From contig CAYQAJ010000060.1 in NCBI GenBank assembly GCA_964415245.1, positions 1-21,003 of the forward strand: a DNA stretch of 21,003 nt, in the 5' to 3' direction. The notes under the pieces were generated by a model. That model saw only the letters and a list, made by a program, of their open reading frames with translations. It did no database searches and was not told the origin of the DNA. Every line of letters begins with the position of its first letter. Position 1 is the first letter of the stretch. Shown in pieces: positions 1 to 7,318 of this stretch. The position numbers were made by a program, and so were the translations under genes. The DNA comes from CAYQAJ01 sp964415245 (lineage in GTDB: Bacteria > Planctomycetota > Planctomycetia > Pirellulales > Pirellulaceae).

Positions 1-530
1 CGATGAGCAAGGGCTACAACATGGCCGGCTGGCGGGTCGGCTTCTGCGCCGGCAATGCCGACATGATCCGCGCCCTGGGAATTATCAAGGGGTATTACGA
101 TTACGGCATGTTCCAGGCGATCCAGATCGCGGCGATCGTCGCGCTGCGGCACTGTGAGGCCGAGGTCGAAGCGCAAGCGCGGCTCTACCAAAGCCGTCGC
201 GACGTGCTGGTCGACGGCCTGGCCCGCATCGGTTGGAACGTAAACCGCCCCCGGGCCGGGATGTTTCTCTGGGCCCCCATTCCCGAGCCCTGGTCCAGCA
301 GCATGAGCACCATGGATTTCGCCATGCTGCTTTTGGACAAGGCCGACGTTGCGGTCAGCCCCGGAAGCGGGTTCGGCCCGGCGGGAGACGGGTATTTGCG
401 GATGGCACTGGTCGAAAACGAGAATCGGCTGCGGCAGGGCGTGCGACAGATCGGACGCTGCCTCCGAAACGACGACGCGGGGGAGGATGTGCAGCCACGC
501 CGCCGACAAAAGGGCAAAGTGCGGCCATAG
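1..530 (+). CDS. class I/II PLP aminotransferase (AlaC / LL-DAP aminotransferase-like), 3' part
   Basis: The gene enters from the left edge; in the visible frame the first full codon is at position 3. The fragment opens with SKGYNMAGWRVGF, the PLP-lysine region of fold-type I aminotransferases. The Schiff-base lysine is codon 9-11, and the preceding Ser and following Gly-Tyr-Asn-Met-(A/T)-Gly-Trp-Arg are typical of the AlaC and LL-diaminopimelate aminotransferase branch. The substrate-carboxylate arginine is probably in YLRMAL, about residue 133 of the fragment. Such enzymes move an amino group between an amino acid (alanine, or a pathway intermediate) and a 2-oxo acid in the cytoplasm. The N-terminal half, with the cofactor phosphate-binding and Asp/Tyr positions, lies outside the window, so substrate specificity cannot be settled. 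The last roughly 25 residues are a basic tail rich in Arg and Lys that is probably not part of the fold. Confidence 0.9.
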   Translation, partial: MSKGYNMAGWRVGFCAGNADMIRALGIIKGYYDYGMFQAIQIAAIVALRHCEAEVEAQARLYQSRRDVLVDGLARIGWNVNRPRAGMFLWAPIPEPWSSSMSTMDFAMLLLDKADVAVSPGSGFGPAGDGYLRMALVENENRLRQGVRQIGRCLRNDDAGEDVQPRRRQKGKVRP

Positions 531-560
531 TTTTCAGTTGTCAGTGTTCAGTTTTCAGTG
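531..560. repeat. TCAGT(T/G)-type degenerate tandem repeat
   Basis: Directly after the aminotransferase stop codon the sequence is a run of overlapping TTCAG and TCAGT words (TTTTCAGTTG, TCAGTGTTCAG, TTTTCAGTG). It is AT-richer than its surroundings. The same vocabulary recurs at 15491-15537 and, inverted, at 16999-17017. There is no coding potential; function unknown. Confidence 0.7.
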
Positions 561-681
561 AACGTACGAGCAACGGACCACTTTCAAGGACTACGGCGTC
601 GCACAACGTACCAGTGCAAGCCGGATATTGCGGCGGGTTGCAAAAGCAATACGAATCGCGGAAAACGAATTCAACAGTTTC

Positions 682-779
682 GCCGCGACGCGCAGCGGAG
701 CGCGTCATTCCCGCGCAGGCGGCAATCCAGTGGTTAGCCGCGACGCGCAGCGGAGCGCGGGGGAACGCAGCGGAGCGCG
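682..779. repeat. direct repeats around GCAGCGGAGCGC
   Basis: An identical 23-base word occurs at 682-704 and 737-759. Its 14-base core CGCAGCGGAGCGCG (at 691-704 and 746-759) is repeated once more at 766-779, with only the first base of context differing. The first two copies flank the REP-like palindrome at 704-730. The arrangement suggests a composite, mobile-looking intergenic insertion rather than coding sequence. Confidence 0.75.
704..730. repeat. REP-like palindrome (CATTCCCGC ... GCGGNAAT type)
   Basis: The sequence reads GTCATTCCCGCGCAGG followed by CGGCAATCCAG. ATTCCCGC and GCGGCAAT form an inverted repeat with one mismatch around a GCAG loop. A very similar palindrome (ATTCCCGCNNNNGCGGGAAT) is a well-known interspersed repeat in many unrelated bacteria, so this copy looks like a slightly decayed family member. 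Confidence 0.6.
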
Positions 780-792
780 TCGCGCCGGCGCA

Positions 793-834
793 TAAAAAAC
801 GGAGGGTTCTTGCTCGCCGCAACGAGAACCCTCC
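793..834 (-). terminator. Rho-independent terminator, minus strand
   Basis: GGAGGGTTCT (801-810) and AGAACCCTCC (825-834) form a perfect 10-bp stem with a 14-base loop. On the minus strand the stem is followed by G and then six T residues (799-794). On the plus strand the hairpin has no T-run after it, so it is oriented to stop minus-strand transcription, although no minus-strand protein gene lies upstream. Confidence 0.75.
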
Positions 835-925
835 TGTTGGCTGTTCGGAACGAGGCCTTGCGACCGATCGTCCCGAGACCCACAGCCGTACAAACTGGTA
901 TCGGGACAATTCGCAGGGCGACTTT
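793..925 (-). ncRNA. candidate structured small RNA with its own terminator
   Basis: Read on the minus strand, three complementary blocks precede a textbook terminator. Block A (907-901, GTCCCGA) can pair with block B (876-870, TCGGGAC). Block B can instead pair with block C (851-845, GTTCCGA). The B-C helix is extended by GGCTGT (887-882) pairing with ACAGCC (844-839), giving 13 pairs with a five-base bulge. The B-C helix contains a G-U pair on the minus strand that would be an A-C mismatch on the plus strand, which favours minus-strand transcription. The terminator at 834-793 follows four bases later. No minus-strand gene follows, so this would be a free-standing RNA, partly antisense to the carA leader. 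The 5' end is a guess; TACCTA near 932-927 is only a weak -10. I recognise no known RNA family. Confidence 0.45.
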
Positions 926-1081
926 AGGTAGCCGCCGCGTCGCGCGGGATCGCCGGCGAGCGGCGCGGGTTTGCGCAGTTTAGGGTTGCTCCGTCACGCG
1001 GTGCGAGAACGGCCCGACGCCACGGGATCCGCCATAGCCACCTTGCACACGGAATCGTCGCGACGCGAGGAATCCGCCTCC

Positions 1082-2263
1082 ATGAACCAACCCGCAAAAC
1101 TCGCCCTGGAAGACGGCACCGTTTACACCGGCATTTCGTTCGGCGCGCTCGGCGAAGTCGACGGCGAGGTGGTGTTCAACACCTCGATGACCGGTTACCA
1201 GGAAATCCTCACCGACCCCAGTTACCGCGGGCAAATCGTCACGATGACGTATCCCCAGATCGGCAATTACGGGGCCAACGCCGAGGACGTCGAGAACGCT
1301 CGGCCCTATCTGGCGGGCTTCGCGGTGCGCGAGGTGAGCCGCGTGGCGAGCAACTTTCGGTCGGACCGTACCTTGTCGGAGTATCTCCAGGAAAATGGCG
1401 TCGTGGCGATTGCGGAGATCGACACGCGAGCCCTGGTGCGACGTATTCGCACTCTGGGAGCGATGAAAGGGGTCCTCTCCACCGTCGACCTCAATGACGC
1501 GAGCCTGGTGGCCAAAGCCAAGGCCAGTCCCGGACTTGTCGGCCGCGACCTGGTGCGCGAAGTGCTTCCGGACGGACCGCGCGAGTGGGAGGAGGGGCTC
1601 AGTCCGTGGGCACGCCTGGAAACCGCCCCCTCGGCCGCAACGATCGCCGCCGATTCCCCTTTGTCGCACGGACCGCCGCTCCCCGCGCCCGACCGGCACG
1701 TGGTGGCCCTCGATTACGGCATGAAGTGGAATATCGCCCGCCACCTGCGCGACGAGGGCTGCCGCGTAACGATCCTGCCCGGCTCCGCCACGGCCGATGA
1801 GGTGATGGCGCTTCACCCCGACGGCGTGTTTCTCTCCAATGGACCCGGCGACCCCGAGCCGCTCGACTACGCCATTGGCACCATTCGCGAGCTCCTGGGC
1901 AAGGTGCCGATTTTCGGCATCTGCCTGGGCCACCAGCTTTTGTCGCTGGCGTGCGGTGCCCGAACATTCAAGCTCAAGTTTGGCCACCGCGGTGCGAACC
2001 AGCCGGTGCTGAACCTGCAAACGGGGCGCGTGGAAATCACGTCGCAGAACCACGGCTTCGCGGTCGACGAAGAGTCGCTGCCGCCCGACCTGGAAGTCAC
2101 GCACCGTAATCTGAACGACGACACCATCGCGGGCGTGCGCCATCGCTCGCTCCCGGCATTCAGCGTGCAGTACCACCCCGAGGCGTCGGCCGGTCCGCAC
2201 GACAGCCGGTATCTGTTCCGCCAGTTCCGGGAGATGATGGGGGCAGAAAGTTCGGTGCGCTAA
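1082..2263 (+). CDS. carA: carbamoyl-phosphate synthase, small (glutaminase) subunit
   Basis: CarA hydrolyses glutamine and channels ammonia to CarB, which makes carbamoyl phosphate for arginine and pyrimidine synthesis. The 393-residue product matches the usual length of about 380. The N-terminal CPSase small-chain domain covers residues 5-135 (DGTVYTG, GEVVFNTSMTGYQEILTDPS). A class I glutamine amidotransferase domain covers about 205-385, with the nucleophile Cys281 in GICLGHQ and His365/Glu367 in YHPEAS. The ATG at 1082 is chosen because family similarity starts there and GAGG lies 11 bases upstream at 1067-1070; the frame is open further upstream, but that sequence looks unlike protein. 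carB is not adjacent. The preceding spacer holds the candidate minus-strand RNA, which could influence the leader, but that is inference. Confidence 0.97.
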   Translation: MNQPAKLALEDGTVYTGISFGALGEVDGEVVFNTSMTGYQEILTDPSYRGQIVTMTYPQIGNYGANAEDVENARPYLAGFAVREVSRVASNFRSDRTLSEYLQENGVVAIAEIDTRALVRRIRTLGAMKGVLSTVDLNDASLVAKAKASPGLVGRDLVREVLPDGPREWEEGLSPWARLETAPSAATIAADSPLSHGPPLPAPDRHVVALDYGMKWNIARHLRDEGCRVTILPGSATADEVMALHPDGVFLSNGPGDPEPLDYAIGTIRELLGKVPIFGICLGHQLLSLACGARTFKLKFGHRGANQPVLNLQTGRVEITSQNHGFAVDEESLPPDLEVTHRNLNDDTIAGVRHRSLPAFSVQYHPEASAGPHDSRYLFRQFREMMGAESSVR

Positions 2264-2768
2264 GTAAGCGCGGATGTAAGTTTTGGTGGCCGAATCTGCC
2301 GGCTTCGGCAGCCGGGATTGTGCGCAAGCGCGGCCCACACGTAGCGTGCTGCGCTAGGCGTTTGAGCGCGTCAAGTGGACTTTTCACCACCCGCTCGCAA
2401 GCTCGCAAGTCGTGCGCGTGCCACTGGTCGGGCGTCGCGAACGCGCGGCGCGCGTCGCAAAATGAGACGCGCGCTCGACGAGGCGCTCATCTATACCGAT
2501 GCGGTGGACTCTGCACTCGCGCGCCGCACTGTGCTAGCAACACGATGCGCGATTGGCACGCGATTCGCTCCGCGTCGAGTCGCTTCGATGTTCGCGGCTC
2601 CCAAGATTCAACACCGCGCCGGCGCACGCGATTCGGCGCGCGTACAATTTTGTAAGTCACCTTTCTCGAACGCGCGAGCCGAGTTTATAATGGGGCCCTC
2701 AGGTTTGCTTCAGACGCTTCGTTCATTCATACTCATCATCATCCATCCAACGACGAGGACCTGACGCC
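2264..2768. other. gene-free spacer between carA and the DUF2617-like gene
   Basis: Open frames here have low-complexity, Arg/Ala-rich translations with no family resemblance, and I regard them as spurious. CTGCCG (2296-2301) and CGGCAG (2306-2311) form a small hairpin soon after carA without a T-run, so it is at best a weak terminator. From about 2340 to 2640 the sequence is rich in GCGC and CGCG words with no clear repeat unit. The last 100 bases contain a promoter-like -10 box and an AT-richer leader. Confidence 0.6.
2663..2691 (+). promoter_or_regulatory. probable sigma-70-type promoter of the DUF2617-like gene
   Basis: A perfect TATAAT sits at 2686-2691, embedded in TTTATAATGG. At the 17-base spacing the -35 position is only TTCTCG, a poor match, so activity may depend on the -10 region or an activator. 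A transcript would start near 2698 and have a leader of about 70 bases before the GTG at 2769. Confidence 0.5.
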
Positions 2769-3308
2769 GTGTTGACCGCAAGACCGAAGGTCGCCGAATT
2801 GGCGTTTCAACTCTACGGCCGTTCGCTGCATCCGGAGTTGTTCCACGTCTACAAGCGGTCGACGGTCAAGCGCGGCAAGTACCATGCAACGATCGACATC
2901 ACCAGCGCCGGCCACGTCGTCACCTGGCGCTATCAGGGCATGACGCTGACCGAAGTGGCGGCCTCCGCCCAGCATCCTCTGCCGCAGCGGCGGCGTTTGA
3001 TTTCGTGCCGGCTGCGCGGCAGCCGCAACGACCGCGTCGAGTGCCGCGGCGGCGTCTCGTACCAGGTGAACTTCGAACTCGAATCGGTTGCGCCCGACGT
3101 GTTCTGGACGTTTCAGCAGGAATTGCTGCACGACAGCGACCGCCAGGGAATGCTGCACGTGTTCGATGCCAGCGGACGCATGGCGCTGGGCGCCCTGAGC
3201 TACATCCACGTCGAAACGCGCACCCGCAGCATGCGGGTGCAGGCGTTTCACACCTTCCCCGACGACTGCGCGATTGTCAAAACGCAGTCCCTCTTCGAAC
3301 TGCCGTAA
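2769..3308 (+). CDS. DUF2617-like protein of unknown function
   Basis: The 179-residue product is soluble, with no signal peptide or membrane segment. Its layout resembles the DUF2617 family as I recall it: an opening that names a Leu/Phe-rich helix (VAELAFQLYGRSLHPELF), a central HVVTW strand followed by TEV, then LPQRRRLISCRLRG, and a VSYQVNFELESVAPDVF block like the family's Tyr-Glu-Phe...Val-Glu-...Ser-Pro motif. No catalytic residues can be named. The GTG at 2769 is the first start after the promoter-like TATAAT; no strong Shine-Dalgarno sequence is visible, though GAGGA lies at 2755-2759. The gene stands alone and converges on the membrane protein that ends at 3567. The protein itself is quite certain; the family name is moderately so. 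Confidence 0.8.
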   Translation: MLTARPKVAELAFQLYGRSLHPELFHVYKRSTVKRGKYHATIDITSAGHVVTWRYQGMTLTEVAASAQHPLPQRRRLISCRLRGSRNDRVECRGGVSYQVNFELESVAPDVFWTFQQELLHDSDRQGMLHVFDASGRMALGALSYIHVETRTRSMRVQAFHTFPDDCAIVKTQSLFELP

Positions 3309-3566
3309 CGATCGTTGGGCCGTTTCATGCGGCGCCCGAGTTGTGCAACGCGCGTTGGTGCATTCCCCCCTCGTACGGATTAGCGGTCGGTACCCGTTGC
3401 AAGCCCAGCTTCGTCGTCGCGCTGTGCTTCGTTACCGCCCACAGTCGCCCATCCCGCCCTGTGAACCACCGCCGTCCTTACGATCTCCGCGTCGTCGAGG
3501 CGAACTCCCCTTTATCCGAACTCTGAGCGGCGCGAATCGCGCGCCCCTGGGCATAACCGCGTTGGG

Positions 3567-4538
3567 TCACTTTTCCACCGCCAACACGGCCGTTCTCGTG
3601 AACTCCTGAAATCCGCCCAATAAGCCATTGACTTCCGGGTCGACCTGCACGTCGATCGAATCGGGAAAGTCTTCGAGCACGAAAGCGACCCCGGTCACAT
3701 CGAGCCACTCGGCGTTGCCCAAGTCCTCGGGCTCATCGTTGGAATCGTCGAACAGCACGAGCGTCCCATAACGGCGGTAGTGCTTGGTGTACCGCTGCAT
3801 CCCGCCGGGATTGAAGATGTACTGGTGCAGCGGCTCGCAACTCGGCTCGAGCGAGTTCAGTACGTCGCCCGTCGCCGACAACAGGCGCACGTGCCTCGAC
3901 CCTTCGGCCAATCGCACCTTGGCATGCGACAGCGCTTCGATCCGGGCCTCGACGTGTCCGTCGACTTCCAACTGCACCGGCTCGTCGCGGCGGTTGTCGA
4001 CCCACACCCAGGGGTAGCGCTCGACAGCGGGGCGACGCGAAACGTTGCCGGTGCGGCGGACTTGGCCGCCCGATTCGCCCGATTCCAACGGAATTGAGCC
4101 GGGCAGCGGCTCAAACGGAAAGTCGAGCGACGACACGTCGATCCACTCGTCTGCGCCCAGGTCGACGTCGTCAACGTTCGACCCGAATATCAAGGGCACC
4201 GTACTGTAAGGGCGCGATTCGGCGTGGTACCAGCCCAAGCCTTCGGGATTCCAAATGTACTTGCCTTTGCGCACTACCGTCACGGTGCGCTCATCGAGCA
4301 TGTTGCCCGACGGATGCCGGACGGTCAACGTGTGCGTTCCCTCAGCCAGGCGAAGCATGCGCTGCTCGCCGGGAGGCAATTCCTCCCAGGGGCGTCCGTC
4401 GGTTTCGAGCGCGACGGCGTGCGAGTAGCCGCTGTCGATTCGCACGAACGCCCGGTTGCGCAAATGCGCGCTCCATAGCCCGCCGACCACAGCGGCGAGC
4501 GCGGCACCGCCGAGCAGAATCCATATCAGGCGTTTCAT
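3567..4538 (-). CDS. membrane-anchored protein with two tandem beta-rich repeats
   Basis: The 323-residue protein has an N-terminal membrane anchor (residues 4-22, IWILLGGAALAAVVGGLW) and then only extracytoplasmic-looking sequence. It contains an internal duplication at a constant offset of 146 residues: YIWNPEGLGWY (94-104) matches YIFNPGGMQRY (240-250), EWIDV (131-135) matches EWLDV (277-281), and LPGSI (145-149) matches FPDSI (291-295). Each half starts with a short module (V-x-V-D ... V-D-G ... L-x-E-G-x-x-x-V/L), reminiscent of PEGA-type beta domains. The ATG has GGGGAGA about nine bases upstream. It lies 39 bases downstream of the 377-residue membrane protein on the same strand and is likely co-transcribed with it. 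I do not recognise a named family; a surface or periplasmic structural or binding role is inference. Confidence 0.85.
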   Translation of the reverse strand: MKRLIWILLGGAALAAVVGGLWSAHLRNRAFVRIDSGYSHAVALETDGRPWEELPPGEQRMLRLAEGTHTLTVRHPSGNMLDERTVTVVRKGKYIWNPEGLGWYHAESRPYSTVPLIFGSNVDDVDLGADEWIDVSSLDFPFEPLPGSIPLESGESGGQVRRTGNVSRRPAVERYPWVWVDNRRDEPVQLEVDGHVEARIEALSHAKVRLAEGSRHVRLLSATGDVLNSLEPSCEPLHQYIFNPGGMQRYTKHYRRYGTLVLFDDSNDEPEDLGNAEWLDVTGVAFVLEDFPDSIDVQVDPEVNGLLGGFQEFTRTAVLAVEK

Positions 4539-4577
4539 GATGGGTGGTCTCCCCAGAACTTACTCGAATGAGTCGAT

Positions 4578-5711
4578 CTAGTCCCCCCGCGCGGGCAGAC
4601 CGGCGGCCAGGGCGGCCGATTCGAGGTCGTTACCTTGCGCCAACAGCTCGTACGCGGCAGCGACCTTGGAGGCCGGAGGATCGATCAGCTCCCGCAAATC
4701 GTCCAACGTGCGGTGGTAGAGCGGATACAGCCTCACTTTGCCGCCGTCGCGCAGCCGGATATCCAATGCCGTCGTGCGGGCCTGCCTCCATTTGCCCGAC
4801 CCGCTTACGTCGCTGAAGGTCCGCGGGCGGGCGAAGGCGATTTGCTCCCAGGAAATCACTTGCAGCGCGTCGGGCGTATTGCCCAACGCTATCCCCTCCC
4901 CTCCCAAAAGGACCACCCGCTTGCCCGATCCCTGCATGTGTTGCTCGATCGCCGTGTAAATGCAAACCACGGTCAAAAACGCCAAGATGCCGGGAATCCA
5001 CATCCAACCGGTGTTCGGGAAACTGGGAACGAGCATGGCAATCAAGCCGCACGCGAGCGCCGTCAACAGCACCAGCGCAACCGGCGCTGCGACGCCTGTC
5101 CGTCGTGCCGCCACCTGCAGCGGCGTCTGATATCGCGCGCGGCAGAATTGGGCCACCTCCATCTCCTCGCGCACCGGCTGGTGGAACGTGAACTCGATGT
5201 AGTCGAGAATCTCTTCCTGCAACCGGTCGACACTGGGGCGGAAATGATCCCAGCCGATCTCGTGCACCTGGGTGGTCGTTTCGAGGATCAGGGACCGCCA
5301 GGTGGTGATTCCGTTGAGCCGATGCCGAAAAGTTCGGCAGCCAGCGTACTCCCGCCAGGGAATGGTGCAATTGCGCAAAACGTACAACGGCAGAAACATC
5401 CGCAACAGGCCGACGCGCGGCCAGTAACGCAGGTGCAACGCTTCGGGCGTGAGAATCAGATGCGGCCGGGCCACCAGGCCGTGCACATTCCGCATCGCCG
5501 CCGCCGCAAACGGATAGCTGACCAGCGCCCAGATGAACCAAGCCGACGCTCCCTTGGCCTGTTCGGTAAACGCAATGCCGATGAGCACCGCCGTCAGGGA
5601 CGCAAAGATCGCCAACTTGATCAAGTGCCGAAGGACGTTGTTACGCGCCTGGCTGTAGCCGTTGGCGATCGCGTGGGAATCATCGTGACTTGCGAGGGCG
5701 TCTGCCGCCAT
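4578..5711 (-). CDS. four-TM membrane protein with two PH-like cytoplasmic modules, unknown function
   Basis: The 377-residue product has two pairs of hydrophobic segments: about 30-48 and 57-75, then about 207-228 and 235-255. Each pair is followed by a soluble stretch. The first (LILTPEALHLRYW ... IPWREYAGC ... LILETTTQVHEIGW) and the second (VVLLGGEGIALG ... ISWEQIAFARPR ... LDIRLRDGGKVRLYPLY) both follow the strand pattern of bacterial PH-like membrane proteins: a 'glyl' strand, an I-P/S-W motif, then a strand, charged turn and strand. The two halves therefore look like a diverged duplication. The start ATG has AGGAG seven bases upstream. It is the first gene of a probable two-gene unit with the repeat protein at 3567-4538. 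No enzyme motif is visible. Confidence 0.85.
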   Translation of the reverse strand: MAADALASHDDSHAIANGYSQARNNVLRHLIKLAIFASLTAVLIGIAFTEQAKGASAWFIWALVSYPFAAAAMRNVHGLVARPHLILTPEALHLRYWPRVGLLRMFLPLYVLRNCTIPWREYAGCRTFRHRLNGITTWRSLILETTTQVHEIGWDHFRPSVDRLQEEILDYIEFTFHQPVREEMEVAQFCRARYQTPLQVAARRTGVAAPVALVLLTALACGLIAMLVPSFPNTGWMWIPGILAFLTVVCIYTAIEQHMQGSGKRVVLLGGEGIALGNTPDALQVISWEQIAFARPRTFSDVSGSGKWRQARTTALDIRLRDGGKVRLYPLYHRTLDDLRELIDPPASKVAAAYELLAQGNDLESAALAAGLPARGD

Positions 5712-5954
5712 GGCGATTCTCCTGTTGGTCGGCCCTAGTTATCTCACGGGGACTCTTTCTCGGGATCGCTATTGGGGATCAGGCCCGGCCGCTCGCTCGA
5801 CGCTTACTCCAGCCGAGCGCGGCCAAGACCAGCCCGAGCGCTCCCATGATGACTTATCCGGGAATGTGCCGCCCGGCCGACAAGAAATCTGGCGGGAGTA
5901 TGAGTATGTGCGTTGCCGCGGGCGGAGCGCCACGTGAATGTGGCGGCTTTCGGT

Positions 5955-6575
5955 TCACCCCAACGACTCGGCCGCCATTTTCTGCCATCTTTCGCGGATC
6001 AGGGCCAATTTGCGCTCGACGGTTCGTTCGACGCATTCGAGCTCGCGGGCGATTTCCTGGTTAGCGGCCCCAGCCAGGTGCATCTCGGCAATCGGTCGCA
6101 AGTTCTCGGGCAGTGCGCTGGTGAACCGCTCGTAACAATCGTGCAGGATCACCTGCTCCGAGGGGGTGCGGCCGGGGTCGGGAGCGGCGCCGATGCCACC
6201 TACGACCGAGCCATCGACCATCGCCTGCAATACCGACTCGCCCCGCACCCGGCCCCCGCCTCGTTTCTGCACGCCCAGCTCGTGCTCGATCTGGCTGGCG
6301 GCTCGGCAGCCCACGATATGCGTAATCAGTGCGAAGAAATCGTGCCGATTGTCCAACCGCGGCACTCGCCCCGCACGCAGACTTCGATAGAACGCCCAGA
6401 ACGCCTGCTGGGCCACGTCTTCTTCGTCGGCGGCCCGCAACGCGAGCGACCGCAACTTCTTGCGAGCCAGACCCACGAGCATGGGCCAGAACCGGCGGTG
6501 CAACCGCGCCAAAGCGTCGTCGTCGCCCGCCTTGAGCTGCCCGATCCAGATGGTGACCGACCCGTCGGGCTCCAT
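5955..6575 (-). CDS. ECF-type RNA polymerase sigma factor (planctomycete family)
   Basis: The 206-residue protein has sigma region 2 at about residues 20-90, including the core-binding and -10 recognition segment DEEDVAQQAFWAFYRSL (50-66). Region 4 is at about 150-198, with the helix-turn-helix around NQEIARELECVERTVERKL (172-190). There is no region 3, as expected for ECF factors. The linker (residues 95-145, containing QIEHELGVQKRGGGRV and the phrase GRTPSEQV) is characteristic of sigma factors expanded in Planctomycetes. It would direct RNA polymerase to a specific promoter set. No anti-sigma gene with a zinc-binding or membrane domain is adjacent. Divergently placed 275 bases away are three small genes for a secreted protein, a lipoprotein and a 73-residue protein, which are reasonable candidate targets, but this is inference. 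Confidence 0.93.
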   Translation of the reverse strand: MEPDGSVTIWIGQLKAGDDDALARLHRRFWPMLVGLARKKLRSLALRAADEEDVAQQAFWAFYRSLRAGRVPRLDNRHDFFALITHIVGCRAASQIEHELGVQKRGGGRVRGESVLQAMVDGSVVGGIGAAPDPGRTPSEQVILHDCYERFTSALPENLRPIAEMHLAGAANQEIARELECVERTVERKLALIRERWQKMAAESLG

Positions 6576-6850
6576 TGTCCATTCCCCACGAATCGCGGGC
6601 GAATTGAAGTCTGAAACGCCGCCATTCTAGGCTCCCGCAGCGTCGGCAGGCAAGAAATCGGCTCCAGCCGGCGTCCGGGCAAGAAGCCGCCGGCACGTTG
6701 GGGCCGCCCGGATTCCAAAAAATCGATGTCGGGTGATGGGCCCGTTTACGGATTCTGGTCTTGGCCGGCCAATGTTCGACCGGCCGCAGCCGCCGCGAGG
6801 CGGAATGCAACCCGGATCCCAAAACCTTTTGTTCGACGAAGGAGCCCGCC
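6576..6850. promoter_or_regulatory. divergent intergenic region between the sigma factor and the secreted-protein gene
   Basis: These 275 bases must carry promoters for both the minus-strand ECF sigma gene and the plus-strand gene at 6851. GGGGAA lies just upstream of the sigma start and AAGGAG lies at 6838-6843 before the ATG at 6851. I see no convincing sigma-70 -35/-10 pair; an ECF-type promoter cannot be identified without knowing the consensus of this factor. Confidence 0.5.
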
Positions 6851-7189
6851 ATGTTCCGCAAGCCCGTGAGCCTGATGATTCTGGCCATCGCCTGTCTGAT
6901 GCCAGCCGCCGCCCATGTTCCCGCCGACGCCGCCGATGCGTTGAAGCAATCCGCCGAGTATCAGCAGTCGGCTGAGCTGGTGGTGGTCAACAGCACTTCG
7001 GTGTGGATCAGCGTGTTCGTCGACGACGTGCGCACCTGCTCGATTCCGCCGGGCGACCAGGGCGTCGACTTCGTGTCGGTCGGCTACCACAACTTCCGCG
7101 CCGAAACGCTCGACGGCACGCAGCGATTCGCCAGCCGCTACGACTACCTCGGCGAAAACGGGGCGACCTGGACCATCACCGAGGAGTAA
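6851..7189 (+). CDS. small secreted beta-rich protein, unknown function
   Basis: The product has 112 residues. Residues 1-27 form a signal peptide (MFRKP, then SLMILAIACLMPAAA, with likely cleavage at an A-x-A site around 25-30). The mature part reads as one small beta domain: ELVVVNSTSVWISVFVDD ... CSIPPGDQGVDFVSVGYHNFRAETLDG ... This follows the pattern N-x-x-x-x-x-V-x-V-D-x...I-P-P-G...V-x-x-G-x-H, seen also in the duplicated protein at 3567-4538. The ATG at 6851 is chosen over upstream in-frame codons because AAGGAG lies seven bases before it and the signal peptide starts there. It heads a row of three small genes opposite the ECF sigma factor. There is a single Cys in the mature part, so no disulphide within the chain. 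Confidence 0.85.
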   Translation: MFRKPVSLMILAIACLMPAAAHVPADAADALKQSAEYQQSAELVVVNSTSVWISVFVDDVRTCSIPPGDQGVDFVSVGYHNFRAETLDGTQRFASRYDYLGENGATWTITEE

Positions 7190-7318
7190 TGGAAGCGGCT
7201 TCTACGGGGGCGGAGGACCTTTCGACCAGCCATACGCGATGGTGGTGTCCTCCGCCCGGGCAGCAAGAGTTTATTCCGCGGTCCGATCAGAGGCCGATAC
7301 GCAGGGAGGAGCACGAAA

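Noticed and set aside
541..909. Open frames on both strands across the 531-1081 spacer
   Set aside because: Their translations are Arg/Ala-rich and built from the repeats; no family similarity, no ribosome binding site, and they overlap the palindromes and the terminator hairpin.
980..2338. A 452-codon minus-strand open frame opposite carA
   Set aside because: It is the mirror of a certain gene; GC-rich codon use keeps the antisense frame open, and its His/Arg/Val-rich translation resembles no protein.
2320..2764. Plus-strand open frames in the carA to DUF2617 spacer
   Set aside because: Low-complexity Arg/Ala/Ser translations without a start signal or conserved motif; the region also contains the likely promoter.
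4635..5738. 367-codon plus-strand frame opposite the four-TM membrane protein
   Set aside because: The minus-strand product has clear membrane segments and a good Shine-Dalgarno; the plus-strand translation is a Gln/Arg/His-rich shadow.
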